Below, piece by piece: positions 1 through 10,316 of a stretch of DNA of 35,573 bases. Location of the stretch: contig CAINMH010000022.1 in assembly GCA_903850745.1 (NCBI GenBank), positions 1-35,573 on the forward strand, in the 5' to 3' direction. Under the pieces are notes generated by a model, which ran no database searches, had not been told where the DNA came from, and was given only the letters and a program-made list of their open reading frames with translations. The stretch is from an uncultured bacterium. Lineage in GTDB: Bacteria; Actinomycetota; Actinomycetes; S36-B12. Positions within the stretch are counted from its first letter, which is position 1; every line of letters begins with the position of its first letter. A program made the position numbers and the translations under genes.

Positions 1-3000
1 ATTGACTCAACTTCGATCGATGCAGTGGTGGACTCCAACGGCCAATGGTCGGTTCCGTTGACTGGGTATGCACTGGGCAATCACACAGTCTCTGCAACCG
101 ACGGATCGACCACCGCAACATTAACGATCGTGATTGATCGGACCGCGCCTGTAGTGGTGATAACCGCTCCAGTCTCAACATCGATTCGTACTTCAGCCGT
201 GGTGATAGAAACCCCGAGTGTCATCTCGGATGCAGCATCGGTACAGATGTCGTACTTCCTGGGCACCGACACTTCGGTCGAACCGGAGTACGTGGCTGAC
301 GCGCTCGTGAGTGGCCCGACAGTGATCAGTGCATTCCCCAGTGCGCTTGCGGATGCACAGTGGACTTTGGTCGTCACCCGTTCTGATGCCTCCGGCAACG
401 TCGGCGTCGCGCAAGTAACCTTTACCTACGACCGGCAGGCTCCCGCGTTAAGTACGAATGTGGCAAGTTTCATGCCAGGGCCGCTCACCATCACTGGCCT
501 CGCCGGCACGGCGACAGGTGATCAATCGCTCACGGTCTCGATCGATGGTGACGAGTGGACGGCGCCAACTGCAGGCGCATTCACTCGTGCACCATCGCCA
601 GCGATCATGGATGGGATCCATACCATTGTCTTGCGCCAGATCGACGATGCCGGAAACGAGACGCTTCGAACAACCACGGTAACTGTCGACTCAATTGCTC
701 CCAACCTCACGATGGTCCTAGATGGCACGGGCGCGACGTTCGCCGGATTACAGATCACTGGATCTGCTTCGGGTGAAGACGGCTGGGTCGATATCACCGC
801 TACACAATGCTCAGTTGACGCGTCACCCTGCGCAAATGACGCGACAACTCAGACTGTCCAGGTCGATCCGGTGGATGGCGCCTACTCACAGTCCATGACT
901 TTGGCGGATGGTTATTGGTATGTCACGGCACGTCGCGTGGACGTCGCGGGCAACATCACGACGCGCGCGGCTCTCGTTCTCGTCGATATTGCTGCACCCG
1001 AATTAACATTGGTGACACCTCTAGCAACTGTTGCGTCTGGAGTGTTGGTAGTTTCTGGCGCAACCTCGCGAGACTATTGGCGAGATCCGCAGGTGCGCGT
1101 CGCTGTTACGCGGGTGGGTTCGAGCGCGGTCGCCTATGAGTCCGATGTATCCATTGCCGATGGGGCCTACAACGTTACGACTCCAGCGATTACAGACGGT
1201 ACCTACGACCTAGTTGTGACACGTGCGGACCCCGTGCACCCTGCTTCGGTATCGCGCCGAGTGATAATTGACACGACCGGCCCTGAACTGACTGTTGACG
1301 CCCTCCCTGATCACTCTGTGCGCACTTTCTGCGTAAACGCAGGAACAGCTGCATCGGACCTCACCGCGATCTCGTTCCGACTTTCGCTGGTGGCTGCCTC
1401 ATACGAGTACACGCAGGTGGTGGGAGTGTCCGCAGGACGTGCCTGCGTTGCGCCACCGTCTGAAGGTACCTGGGATATCGAAGCCACTCAGTTCGATGCA
1501 TTGGGCAATGACACGGTGACCGAATCGATGTCGGTGCCCTTTGATTTCACTTCACCCGAGGTGTTTGTCAACAATCCAGCACCCACGTTAAGCAATGTGA
1601 GCCGTTGGGCGGCATTCATTACAGGTACCGCAAGCACTGGCACAGACGATGCGATGGTAGTGACCGTTCACATTGAGCGGCAGGGCTGCACACTTGATTG
1701 TGTTCGTGACTTAGTGGCCCAAGTGGATGCTGACGGCACGTGGTCGTTGGACCTCGCGGATGTTCCGGCTGGCGCATGGCGAGTAACCACTGCGACACAG
1801 TCGGACGCAGCTGGCAACGTGGGAACGTTCAGATCGACGGACTACTACTCATTGACTTATTCATTTCGGGTAGATCACACTCTGCCTGTAGTGCCTACCA
1901 TCTCGGGCTCAAGTGAATCTGGAAAGATTTTGGTTCGAGCGTGTGCTGAATCGAACTCTGTGCCATTCACTCTCACGTTTAACCTGTATCGCAGTGGAAC
2001 CCTGAGTCCGTACCGATCTGCGATTGTCGCCTGGAACAGTTACTGGTGTGATGCCAGCCGCGAGGTAGTCATCAGAAACTGGCTGTTCGGCGCGGATCGC
2101 TTCCCTAACGGCAACTACTCCATCGTTGCGGAGATGAGTGATCCACTGGGCCATGTTGCGCGGTCGGTCCCAATGGCGTACGTCTCCAATTGGGTGACCC
2201 CAGTCGTCGCTATTCAAAAGATCACTAGCGGCGATGATCCGACTGGTGTGTCGACGTCATCATTCGGTCAGCCATTGACGGTGGTGGGCACCGGCACCTA
2301 TAACGACTTCGATCCGCGTACCGTCACTGTGTCCTTCGATGCTCTCAGCGCCGATCAGTCCTATCGCACCTCATTGTCTTCATCGACATTCATTGCCACA
2401 TTGCCCTTGGCCGAGGACGGCACCTGGTCGACAGCCGTCCCAGCGAACCTTCCCGTCGGGTCGTATCGAGTGACGGCCATTCAAGGCGCTGGGAGGGCGA
2501 CGAGTTCCTTCGCGGTCGTATTGCCGGCTCCGGTCGTCGAGTTGGCCACGGTTACGGGCGAGCGAGATCCGGGCACCGGAAGTTCATCCAGCACACAAAC
2601 GATCACCGTCTCGGGAAGTGTGCCGGTATCGGCAACGACGCCTTCACTCATCCTTGGCACTGACGTGATGATCACCGGACACCCGGAAAGACTTGCGGCA
2701 TCAGCCGTGAAGACCTGCTCGCCAGTCGTGACCGGAAACAACTGGACCTGCACTTTCGTCGGTAACTATCCCAACGGGTCGTATACGTTCACAGCTTCCG
2801 CGCGATTGTCGGTCGGTTACACGAAATGTACTGCTCTCAGCAACACAGGTGCGTGTACAACTGAGGCTGGCACTGGGATTCAACGTGTGTCGGGTTCTAG
2901 AACCTTCGTACTGAACGGTGAGGTTCCCTACCCGTATGCATTCATTGACATGGAGCCAGCAGGTGGATGGAATACCTACGCGTCAACGAACATTATTGTT

Positions 3001-6000
3001 GCCGGCGGGAGGTCCACTCGAACGGGCGATCAGCGTGATCTGACCATCAGGCTGTATCAGCGCGACGACATCGCAAACTGGCCCACAATCGTAGAGGCGC
3101 CATACGCCACTTTCCCGGTGAATGCATGGGCAGCGGACGGGCGTTGGTCCAAGGAGATTTATGCACCCGAGGGCCACTGGGTGATGCAGGTTTCGCAGAG
3201 CAATGACGGAGGATTGACCGGCTATTCGCGTCCTATCCAATTCACCATCGATACAAGTCCGCCCACTGTCTCCATAACGAGCCCCACGCAGGGGCAGATC
3301 CTCCCAGCGGGGCTAGTGGCAGGCACGATTTCAGGTGGCTACGGCACGAAAGCGGGATCAAACGACACGTCTAACCTTTCTTACGCGCAAGATGGCCGCG
3401 TGACCTTTTATCAAGGTTGGAACGGCACCGCGGGTACCCAGGCTGGCTTCGAGTGGATTTCGACGAATGTCAATCGGACTTGGGCAGGCCGCAACAACAC
3501 TAGTTTTGCGACGAGAGTTGTCAGCCTCGCGTCAGGCAGATGGACTGCGGTCGTAACTGCCTCGGATGAGAACGGCAGGACCGCCACGAGTTCCGTTCAA
3601 TTCGAGGTGAATCCTAGCGTCCTTCCGGCAACTCCGATTATCACTGCTCGACTCGACGGGGTAACGCCGATCTCTACGGGCCAAGCGGTGTCTACTTCGG
3701 CTGGAAATCACGCGATTGTTGTGCGTGTTGACGAGAAGTACGGCAATGGGTTGAGTCGAAAGCCGACCGGGTGGGTCACGCTCAGATACGGCGAGGACAC
3801 TGTGCTCAGGGAAGAGTTGCCCCTCAACATCAATGAGGTCCGATTCCGAGTGCCATTGCTTCGCGGTTCTGTACCCATTCAGGTCGGCTTTGAGGGAAGT
3901 CCGGACAACAGGGCTGTCAACGTCATGTCGAATTTCATCGGCACGATTAATGTCGGGGCCGTCACCGCGCATGATTTCTCGGCGTCATTCGCTTATCCCA
4001 GTGGGACCGGGGCTCCGGGTGTTGCGACTGTGTCTGCGCTCTTCGATGCAGTCAATTGGCCCTACGGCCTACAAATGAATAGGCCCTGTTTGGCGAGCAC
4101 GGCGACGGTCATTGATTCTTCTGGCAAAGTGCTCGGCTCAGGGTCATTGGCGAATGGCGGAAGGTTCCCGATCGCGGCGACAGCAAGTGGGTCACAGACA
4201 TTTTCGGTTCAGGTCGCCGAGGGGCGCGAGTGCAGCGCCATGAGCGGCAACTTCCCGGTGACTTTTGAAGCTACTCCTACGCCTGCAGTAACTGCGTCCG
4301 TCGCAGTTTCTCCCGTGCCCTACGTCGGTGGCGATGCGGTTATCAATGTCAATCTTCCTATCTCGAGTAGCACTCCGCTCGTGTTGGGCGTTCCTGTGCG
4401 TGTGGAGGACTCTTCGGGCGCAACTGTGTCAACGGCCACGGTGCTTTCTGACGCTTCTGGCAATGCTGTTCTGCACGTGACACCATCCGCGAGTGGCAAC
4501 CAAAACCTCACGGTCGTAGCTGGCGGCGACCGGTCCGGCTTCCAGCGAACCACTTACCCGGTGACTGTGCCGGTCGAGCCGAGTGCTGTGACAATGAATC
4601 TCACCGTGGACTCTGCCGGCACTCGTCCTGGTGAATCCGCTCTGGCGACGTTAGTTGTCGGTGGCCCCGGTTCACTTGGCACGGTGTCGCTGGCCACGGG
4701 GCAGACGCCGGGCCCAGACTCCGAGACGCTTAACCCCGTCATCGCATGCGCGACTGACTGCCGCGTGACAAGCCGTTTCCCCACAGATGTGCGCGACACC
4801 GGTTCCGGTGGATCCTTGCGGGCCACGTACACCTCCGCCGCTACCGGACGCGTCTTCACGCAGACGGTGTTGACGGGCCGAGTGCCCTGGACCACAACAA
4901 TCTCCGATGTGGCTGTCGGAGCAGGTCCGCCAATCAGTTTCACGGCGATATCGGGTGGGTCAGGCACCGTTAACCTCGCCTGGGTCGCCCCTCCCACTGT
5001 CGGCGATACGACGATCTCGGGTTATCGGGTCAGCGCCACCATTGGTGGGCTCTCGGTGGGCGAGTGCGTGACATCTTTGACAACGTGTGCGATAGCCGGC
5101 CTTCCCAATGACACCGCGATTCTCTTCACAGCTGTAACACGCACGTCGGCTGGTGATAGCGGCATTGTGACGGCAACAGCGGCCGCAAGCGCGCAGGTCA
5201 GTGAGACGCCGATGCCCCAGACACCGAGATATTCTCTCCATGACACGGTTCTACGTGACCACCTTGTCCCTGTGTCCACCACAGTCCTTTTCCCGAGTGC
5301 CATGGGAACGCAGTTCCGCACTGGCACGGTCACCTTCCACGCGACCTACACGTTCGAGTGCGGCCGCACTGGCGTGGGCAGCAGTCGAGTCATCACAAAC
5401 TGCACTCCCACCCGCCATGACGTCACGGTCGATCTGGCAACCGGCGCCACGACGGACACGCTCGTGATCTCAAATGTTGATCGTTCGGCGATTCCAGCCG
5501 AGAGCTTGGCTGCGGCAGGCGTGACAATCGACATGCTGACTCCAAAGAGCTCCCTCAATGTCGTAACGCAGGCCGGTGGGACAGCTATCACAGTGACGAG
5601 TCAGATTTTTGTGGGCGCTCGTACGACCGATATCACGGCTGAGTACACACCGAGCAACCCGAATGCGGTGAGAGCGGCGAGCGCCGCCAACCCGGCATCT
5701 GCAGAGGGTGCTGGCGCCCCAGTTATCCGAATGGCGATTGCCTCGGCGAATATCACTGGTGGAAAGTACGCACCGACAAACTTCGCTACGCGCAAAGAAG
5801 GAACAGAGCGAGTTCTCACTTGGTCGAACTGGGGAGTTCGCGATCCGCGAGTCGGCGAAACAGCATTTGTGCGGGCCACCATCGATCCGGTTTTCGGAGT
5901 CGACGATGACGCATATGTGCCTCTAGCGCTCGCTGTCTCACAGCCGGGATCGAAGCCGCTCTTCGCTAGTCCTGATTCGTTCTCGCCGAATGACCGGCTC

Positions 6001-8061
6001 TATGCAGCTGCCGATTTGTGGGGAACTGAAAGGCTCACTATCGATGCAGCGGCAACCCCATTCGGAGGACAAGAACAGTGGCGGCAATCGGTTGCTGGCA
6101 CAGGACTGACGTGTCCGACAAAGTGCATTGTGTGGGCTCTTCGTAACGTTGACTCGGCGGAGCCTGTTGACTCAGGCGGACTTGCTGTTGGCACTAATGA
6201 CATCGGCTTGATGTCCTACTCGGATTATGGATATGGCATAGCGAGTAAGGCATTGAATGTGGCGCCGTGGCAGACGACACAAATGGCGGAGGCAGCGCTC
6301 ACCAGCGAGACCGCAGGTCAAAAGATTCGTGTGTTGACCGGCGCACGCTGGACGGGCATGGCTCCTGAGGTTCAGACCTCGATGGCCAATGTGATGGTGT
6401 CGGTGCAGTTGACGCACGCAGGGGTTTCTCAAGTTATTGCGATCTGCTTTTACTCCGGGGTCTGCCTAAGTACTGATGGAAACGGCACGACTTTCCTGAA
6501 GCCTGACATCACGCCCATAGGTGGACGTGTGGCAATGGAAATTGACCCGGCATCGCTGGGCTACACCCTCACGCGAGCCGACACCATCGTTGTAACGACG
6601 ACTACGCCATGGGGTATCCCAGCAGTCTCCTCAAGCCTCGCGCTGAACCCCACCTCAATCGCAGTTAACACGACAGGAAGCGTGTCAATTTCGACCTCCG
6701 GCCAGTGGCTCGGTGGAGTCCTACAGGAGCCAAGCCCCATCCATAACGAGTTTTGGTGGGCCGCAAATAGCGCAATGAATTGGTTCAAAAATGCGCAGCA
6801 CTCATTGTGGATGTCCATCTTCAATAGCGAGGCCGTTGCATCGTTCCTGATGACGATTACAGCCGTGGGCTTGTCGATGATTCCGATCTACAACATTTTC
6901 ACCGCCATGACGTGTGCCACCTGGGCGTGTGCTGCCCTTGCGATCGGTTCTACGGTCGCGGGACCGTTGTTCTCGGGCCTCAAGGCTGGATTCGCGGCGT
7001 TCAAGGCCGCGAAGGCCGCATCCGCCGCCGCACGACCGGCCACGGCAGCGGCCAGCGCTCCAAGTCGCGTGGCGAAGTTCCTGTCGGCTGCGAAGTCCAG
7101 AGCGACGGCCGCCGCAACACGCGTGACCACCAGCATGCCGGCTCAGGTGGCTCGTCAAATTGTGTGGGCTGTGCAGTTCCGGGCCTCGCAACTGAATCAG
7201 GCTTGGTTGTTCTTCGGCAAACTTTCCGTCCAGACAGCCCAAGCCGAGATCTTAAAGGCAATCCTGCCGGGGCGGGCGAGCTTCGATGAGCTTGTAGCGA
7301 GCTACGCGTCAGACTTAACCGGTGACAATGCGCTAAGCCGTCCAGCGAATGACCCTGCCTTCCGAGAGATCCCCAACTTCACTGTCCTCACGGGAGACCA
7401 GATGCTCGCCGTCGATGCCAGCACGCAGGGACAGCAGATCGCCGCTTGGAACCAAGCTGTTGCGGATGCTTACGCGGCAGTTGCTGCCGCGAATCCGCCG
7501 CAGCCGATTGATGTTGGCTATGGGCCAGGCGTTGCATTGCAATTCGCACACCAATTCTCTAGCGAGGTGAGCATCGCTCTGCCCAACCTCGATAGTGTCG
7601 ATCTTGATGCCTCAACTGTTCAGGCCTTCGTGATGAAGAGTTTCTACAATCCGGCGTACGCGAACACGGCTCTCGCGAGTCTGGGCACCTGCACCCTCGC
7701 TGGCGCTTGCGCAATGGCGGACGGGATTACCGGCACAGCATTCCGAGGCACACTCGAGGTTAAGGGCGTATTCCCGCAGTCCGTGTCATGGATCCCGCGC
7801 GGAGCTTGGATCCAATACGTCATCAACGTGGTTAATCGCACCACGCGGGCCGTGACGACTTACAACGCCGCCTCGAACATCCCCTTCCCGGGGCGCGCCG
7901 CCACAGACGTAGAGGCAGGCAGTAGTGCGGCGATCACGATGGCCTATGTGCGGCCGTATGGAACCGATCCGACGGGTCCCTACCTCCCCTGGCCCACAGG
8001 CTCATTCGATCCCAAGTCGCAATATTCACCCGACACCGTGATCCTGACCGGCGGTTCTTAA
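1..8061 (+). CDS. Giant multidomain Ig-like/FnIII surface or secreted protein (5' end missing)
   Basis: The reading frame is open from the first base, so the true start lies upstream; 2686 residues are visible. The N-terminal part is a chain of roughly 90-110-residue beta-rich modules. Each ends near a D-x-T-x-P-type junction (for example VIDRTAP, TVDSIAP, IIDTTGP), typical of bacterial Ig-like domains in adhesins. A fibronectin type III-like module lies near residues 1643-1730 (TISGYRVSA and a following Cys pair). Short-loop Cys pairs recur (CSVDASPC, CTLDC, CATDC, CPTKC, CTLAGAC), consistent with oxidised, extracytoplasmic folding. Residues about 2280-2330 are strongly hydrophobic, followed by an Ala/Lys-rich helical stretch and a C-terminal domain I do not recognise. 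There is no LPXTG motif or C-terminal membrane anchor. Without the N-terminus a signal peptide cannot be checked. Adhesin or cell-surface function is inference; a secreted effector is an alternative. Confidence 0.85.
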   Translation: MDSTSIDAVVDSNGQWSVPLTGYALGNHTVSATDGSTTATLTIVIDRTAPVVVITAPVSTSIRTSAVVIETPSVISDAASVQMSYFLGTDTSVEPEYVADALVSGPTVISAFPSALADAQWTLVVTRSDASGNVGVAQVTFTYDRQAPALSTNVASFMPGPLTITGLAGTATGDQSLTVSIDGDEWTAPTAGAFTRAPSPAIMDGIHTIVLRQIDDAGNETLRTTTVTVDSIAPNLTMVLDGTGATFAGLQITGSASGEDGWVDITATQCSVDASPCANDATTQTVQVDPVDGAYSQSMTLADGYWYVTARRVDVAGNITTRAALVLVDIAAPELTLVTPLATVASGVLVVSGATSRDYWRDPQVRVAVTRVGSSAVAYESDVSIADGAYNVTTPAITDGTYDLVVTRADPVHPASVSRRVIIDTTGPELTVDALPDHSVRTFCVNAGTAASDLTAISFRLSLVAASYEYTQVVGVSAGRACVAPPSEGTWDIEATQFDALGNDTVTESMSVPFDFTSPEVFVNNPAPTLSNVSRWAAFITGTASTGTDDAMVVTVHIERQGCTLDCVRDLVAQVDADGTWSLDLADVPAGAWRVTTATQSDAAGNVGTFRSTDYYSLTYSFRVDHTLPVVPTISGSSESGKILVRACAESNSVPFTLTFNLYRSGTLSPYRSAIVAWNSYWCDASREVVIRNWLFGADRFPNGNYSIVAEMSDPLGHVARSVPMAYVSNWVTPVVAIQKITSGDDPTGVSTSSFGQPLTVVGTGTYNDFDPRTVTVSFDALSADQSYRTSLSSSTFIATLPLAEDGTWSTAVPANLPVGSYRVTAIQGAGRATSSFAVVLPAPVVELATVTGERDPGTGSSSSTQTITVSGSVPVSATTPSLILGTDVMITGHPERLAASAVKTCSPVVTGNNWTCTFVGNYPNGSYTFTASARLSVGYTKCTALSNTGACTTEAGTGIQRVSGSRTFVLNGEVPYPYAFIDMEPAGGWNTYASTNIIVAGGRSTRTGDQRDLTIRLYQRDDIANWPTIVEAPYATFPVNAWAADGRWSKEIYAPEGHWVMQVSQSNDGGLTGYSRPIQFTIDTSPPTVSITSPTQGQILPAGLVAGTISGGYGTKAGSNDTSNLSYAQDGRVTFYQGWNGTAGTQAGFEWISTNVNRTWAGRNNTSFATRVVSLASGRWTAVVTASDENGRTATSSVQFEVNPSVLPATPIITARLDGVTPISTGQAVSTSAGNHAIVVRVDEKYGNGLSRKPTGWVTLRYGEDTVLREELPLNINEVRFRVPLLRGSVPIQVGFEGSPDNRAVNVMSNFIGTINVGAVTAHDFSASFAYPSGTGAPGVATVSALFDAVNWPYGLQMNRPCLASTATVIDSSGKVLGSGSLANGGRFPIAATASGSQTFSVQVAEGRECSAMSGNFPVTFEATPTPAVTASVAVSPVPYVGGDAVINVNLPISSSTPLVLGVPVRVEDSSGATVSTATVLSDASGNAVLHVTPSASGNQNLTVVAGGDRSGFQRTTYPVTVPVEPSAVTMNLTVDSAGTRPGESALATLVVGGPGSLGTVSLATGQTPGPDSETLNPVIACATDCRVTSRFPTDVRDTGSGGSLRATYTSAATGRVFTQTVLTGRVPWTTTISDVAVGAGPPISFTAISGGSGTVNLAWVAPPTVGDTTISGYRVSATIGGLSVGECVTSLTTCAIAGLPNDTAILFTAVTRTSAGDSGIVTATAAASAQVSETPMPQTPRYSLHDTVLRDHLVPVSTTVLFPSAMGTQFRTGTVTFHATYTFECGRTGVGSSRVITNCTPTRHDVTVDLATGATTDTLVISNVDRSAIPAESLAAAGVTIDMLTPKSSLNVVTQAGGTAITVTSQIFVGARTTDITAEYTPSNPNAVRAASAANPASAEGAGAPVIRMAIASANITGGKYAPTNFATRKEGTERVLTWSNWGVRDPRVGETAFVRATIDPVFGVDDDAYVPLALAVSQPGSKPLFASPDSFSPNDRLYAAADLWGTERLTIDAAATPFGGQEQWRQSVAGTGLTCPTKCIVWALRNVDSAEPVDSGGLAVGTNDIGLMSYSDYGYGIASKALNVAPWQTTQMAEAALTSETAGQKIRVLTGARWTGMAPEVQTSMANVMVSVQLTHAGVSQVIAICFYSGVCLSTDGNGTTFLKPDITPIGGRVAMEIDPASLGYTLTRADTIVVTTTTPWGIPAVSSSLALNPTSIAVNTTGSVSISTSGQWLGGVLQEPSPIHNEFWWAANSAMNWFKNAQHSLWMSIFNSEAVASFLMTITAVGLSMIPIYNIFTAMTCATWACAALAIGSTVAGPLFSGLKAGFAAFKAAKAASAAARPATAAASAPSRVAKFLSAAKSRATAAATRVTTSMPAQVARQIVWAVQFRASQLNQAWLFFGKLSVQTAQAEILKAILPGRASFDELVASYASDLTGDNALSRPANDPAFREIPNFTVLTGDQMLAVDASTQGQQIAAWNQAVADAYAAVAAANPPQPIDVGYGPGVALQFAHQFSSEVSIALPNLDSVDLDASTVQAFVMKSFYNPAYANTALASLGTCTLAGACAMADGITGTAFRGTLEVKGVFPQSVSWIPRGAWIQYVINVVNRTTRAVTTYNAASNIPFPGRAATDVEAGSSAAITMAYVRPYGTDPTGPYLPWPTGSFDPKSQYSPDTVILTGGS
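100..1890 (+). repeat. Tandem Ig-like modules within the giant protein
   Basis: Junction motifs of the type (V/I)D-x-x-x-P occur at about nt 136-150, 430-444, 688-702, 985-999, 1270-1284, 1543-1557 and 1870-1884, giving units of about 86-110 codons. A further one lies near 3247-3261 (TIDTSPP). The units resemble one another at protein level (junction, then a W-x-x or GxY core and a DAxGN-like loop) but differ clearly at DNA level. This indicates old domain duplication rather than recent tandem DNA repeats. Confidence 0.7.
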
Positions 8062-8075
8062 GACCGGCTACCCCG

Positions 8076-8088
8076 TAGGCTGAGCGTC
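8076..8088 (+). promoter_or_regulatory. Leaderless-type -10 element for glmS
   Basis: TAGGCT at 8076-8081 fits the actinobacterial TANNNT -10 consensus and lies 7 nt before the glmS ATG, so transcription would start at or next to the A of ATG. No Shine-Dalgarno sequence is visible. The element sits in the 27-nt gap after the giant gene, giving the glmS gene run its own promoter. No convincing -35 was seen. Confidence 0.5.
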
Positions 8089-9939
8089 ATGTGCGGCATC
8101 GTGGGTTATGTAGGTGAGAAGCAGGCCCTCGAGGTCGTGGTGGAGGGGCTGCGCAAACTGGAGTACCGCGGCTATGACTCCGCAGGCGTGGCAGTGGTCA
8201 GTGGTGATCACCTTGACGTACGCAAGAAGGCCGGCAAGCTCGCCAACCTAGAGAGTCTTCTGGGCACGGATCCGCTGGCGTCTTCCACGATCGGGATTGG
8301 GCACACCCGCTGGGCTACCCATGGGGGACCGACCGACGCCAATGCGCACCCGCATGTCAGCGAGGACGGCCGCGTTGCTGTCATCCACAACGGCATCATC
8401 GAGAACTTCGCCGAACTACGCGCCGAACTCACGGCGGCGGGCGTAACCCTTTCGTCCGAGACCGATACAGAGGTCGTCGCACACATCCTGGCTCGGTCAC
8501 TGCCCGCGGTGGGAGGTGACCTAGCTGAGGCTATGCGTCACACGTGCCAGCGTCTCGAGGGAGCCTTTACGCTCGTCGCTGTTGTCGCCGATGACACTGA
8601 TGTGGTGGTTGCTGCGCGTCGTAACTCTCCGTTAGTGGTGGGTCTTGGTCAGGGCGAAAACTTCCTCGCTTCCGATGTGTCGGCGTTTGTCGCTTACACC
8701 CGCGAGGCCTTAGAACTTGGACAGGATCAGGTCGTCTCAATCACGCGTGAAGGCGTCACCATCACAGACTTTGACGGTGTCGCGGTCGAGGCTAAGCCCT
8801 TCACCGTGACGTGGGATGCAGCGGCGGCCGAAAAAGGTGGCCATGACACCTTCATGATGAAGGAGATCTACGAGCAGCCGAAGTCAGTCGCCGATGCACT
8901 TCGCGGCCGGGTTGGGACTGATGGCCGATTACAGCTCGACGAGATGCGTCTGAGCGATTCTGACCTCCGTGAGATCGACAAGATCGTCGTGATTGCGTGT
9001 GGCACGGCATATCACGCGGGCCTCGTGGCGAAATACGCCATCGAGCACTGGACTCGCATCCCGGTCGATGTCGAACTCGCGTCTGAGTTTCGTTATCGCG
9101 ATCCCATCGTCGACGATCGCACACTCACCATTGCCATCTCACAGTCTGGCGAGACTATGGACACGCTGATGGCCCTTCGTTACGCGCGCGAGCAGGGGTC
9201 GAAAGCACTCGCAATCTGCAATACAGTCGGCTCAACGATTCCGCGCGAGTCCGATGCGGTGCTCTACACCTATGCCGGGCCCGAGATCGCAGTCGCATCT
9301 ACCAAGGCGTTCCTGACCCAGATCATCGCGGCCTACCTCGTGGGGCTCTATCTCGCGCAGGTGCGTGGCAATATGTTCGGTGACGAGATTGCCTCCGTGA
9401 TGCGTGACCTACAGGACATGCCGCAGGCGGTTGACCGCGTTTTGGACACTGTCGAGCCCGTGACCGAACTCGCTCGCGAACTCGCAGCTGTTCCGTCGGT
9501 GCTCTTTATTGGTCGACATGTGGGTTATCCCGTGGCACTCGAAGGCGCACTCAAACTCAAAGAACTCGCGTACATGCATGCTGAGGGCTTTGCTGCTGGC
9601 GAACTCAAGCATGGCCCCATCGCATTGATTGAAGAGGGTGTCCCCGTTGTCGTTGTCGTGCCTTCGCCGCGCGGTCGCGCAACATTGCACGACAAGATCA
9701 TCTCCAATATGCAAGAAGTTCGGGCCCGTGGAGCTCGCACCATTGTCATCGCCGAAGAAGGCGACGAAACAGTTGTGCCCTACGCAGATCACATCATTCG
9801 TGTTCCCGTGGTTCCGACGCTGATGCAGCCGCTGGTGTCGACGGTGCCATTGCAGGTCTTCGCGTGTGCGATGGCGACGGCCAAGGGTCACGACGTCGAC
9901 CAGCCGCGCAACCTTGCCAAGTCCGTCACTGTGGAGTGA
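8089..9939 (+). CDS. glmS: Glutamine--fructose-6-phosphate aminotransferase (isomerizing)
   Basis: GlmS makes glucosamine-6-phosphate from fructose-6-phosphate and glutamine, the entry step to UDP-GlcNAc and peptidoglycan; it is cytoplasmic. The 616 residues match the family's usual length. The protein opens with MCGIVGYVG, which places the N-terminal nucleophile Cys directly after Met and fixes the start. EYRGYDSAG and [10 protein letters not shown] are glutaminase-domain motifs. Two SIS sugar-isomerase domains follow: the first with ACGTAYHAG and [10 protein letters not shown], the second with [18 protein letters not shown] and [13 protein letters not shown]. The end [11 protein letters not shown] is the usual GlmS tail that closes the active site. 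It heads a run of same-strand genes, with acpS starting 2 nt after its stop. Confidence 0.98.
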   Translation: MCGIVGYVGEKQALEVVVEGLRKLEYRGYDSAGVAVVSGDHLDVRKKAGKLANLESLLGTDPLASSTIGIGHTRWATHGGPTDANAHPHVSEDGRVAVIHNGIIENFAELRAELTAAGVTLSSETDTEVVAHILARSLPAVGGDLAEAMRHTCQRLEGAFTLVAVVADDTDVVVAARRNSPLVVGLGQGENFLASDVSAFVAYTREALELGQDQVVSITREGVTITDFDGVAVEAKPFTVTWDAAAAEKGGHDTFMMKEIYEQPKSVADALRGRVGTDGRLQLDEMRLSDSDLREIDKIVVIACGTAYHAGLVAKYAIEHWTRIPVDVELASEFRYRDPIVDDRTLTIAISQSGETMDTLMALRYAREQGSKALAICNTVGSTIPRESDAVLYTYAGPEIAVASTKAFLTQIIAAYLVGLYLAQVRGNMFGDEIASVMRDLQDMPQAVDRVLDTVEPVTELARELAAVPSVLFIGRHVGYPVALEGALKLKELAYMHAEGFAAGELKHGPIALIEEGVPVVVVVPSPRGRATLHDKIISNMQEVRARGARTIVIAEEGDETVVPYADHIIRVPVVPTLMQPLVSTVPLQVFACAMATAKGHDVDQPRNLAKSVTVE

Positions 9940-9941
9940 CC

Positions 9942-10316
9942 GTGATTATCGGTGTGGGCGTTGATGTGGTCGACATAGATCGCTTTCGCGCGGCTGCTGA
10001 TCGCACCCCGCGTCTCTTGGAGCGACTCTTCACCGTAGAAGAACGGGTCACTCCCGGTGGGCTTGAGCGCTCAATCGAGTCGCTCGCGGCGCGATTTGCC
10101 GCCAAAGAGGCAGTAGCAAAGGCGCTCGGAGTTCCCAACGCTCTTGAGTGGCATCACTGTGAGGTGCGCCAGAGCGAACGCGGCGAACCGTCCCTACGAA
10201 TGACTGGGACAGTGGCCGCTGCAGCCGAAGAGCGAGGCATCACCACCTGGCACATGTCATTGAGTCACGATGGTCCGATTGCCATCGCTCAGGTAATTGC
10301 AGAGTCACGCCCATGA
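9942..10316 (+). CDS. acpS: Holo-[acyl-carrier-protein] synthase
   Basis: AcpS transfers 4'-phosphopantetheine from CoA to apo-acyl carrier protein, activating fatty acid synthesis. I chose the GTG at 9942 because the encoded protein then opens with the family start ([14 protein letters not shown]) and GGAG at 9933-9936 is suitably spaced. A longer frame running back into glmS is not needed. The 124 residues are the normal size. The Mg/CoA-binding Asp lies in GVDVVDIDR and the second metal ligand in the [15 protein letters not shown] helix. The C-terminal [13 protein letters not shown] strand is also typical. It sits 2 nt after glmS and overlaps nnrD by 4 nt (ATGA), which suggests translational coupling. 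Confidence 0.96.
   Translation: MIIGVGVDVVDIDRFRAAADRTPRLLERLFTVEERVTPGGLERSIESLAARFAAKEAVAKALGVPNALEWHHCEVRQSERGEPSLRMTGTVAAAAEERGITTWHMSLSHDGPIAIAQVIAESRP

Noticed and set aside
100-1890. Repeat array as CRISPR or recent tandem duplication
   Set aside because: The periodicity exists only at protein level and unit length varies (about 86-110 codons); there are no identical DNA repeats.
1-8061. Giant gene as part of a mobile island
   Set aside because: No integrase, transposase, tRNA target or flanking repeats are visible, and its base composition looks like that of its neighbours by eye.
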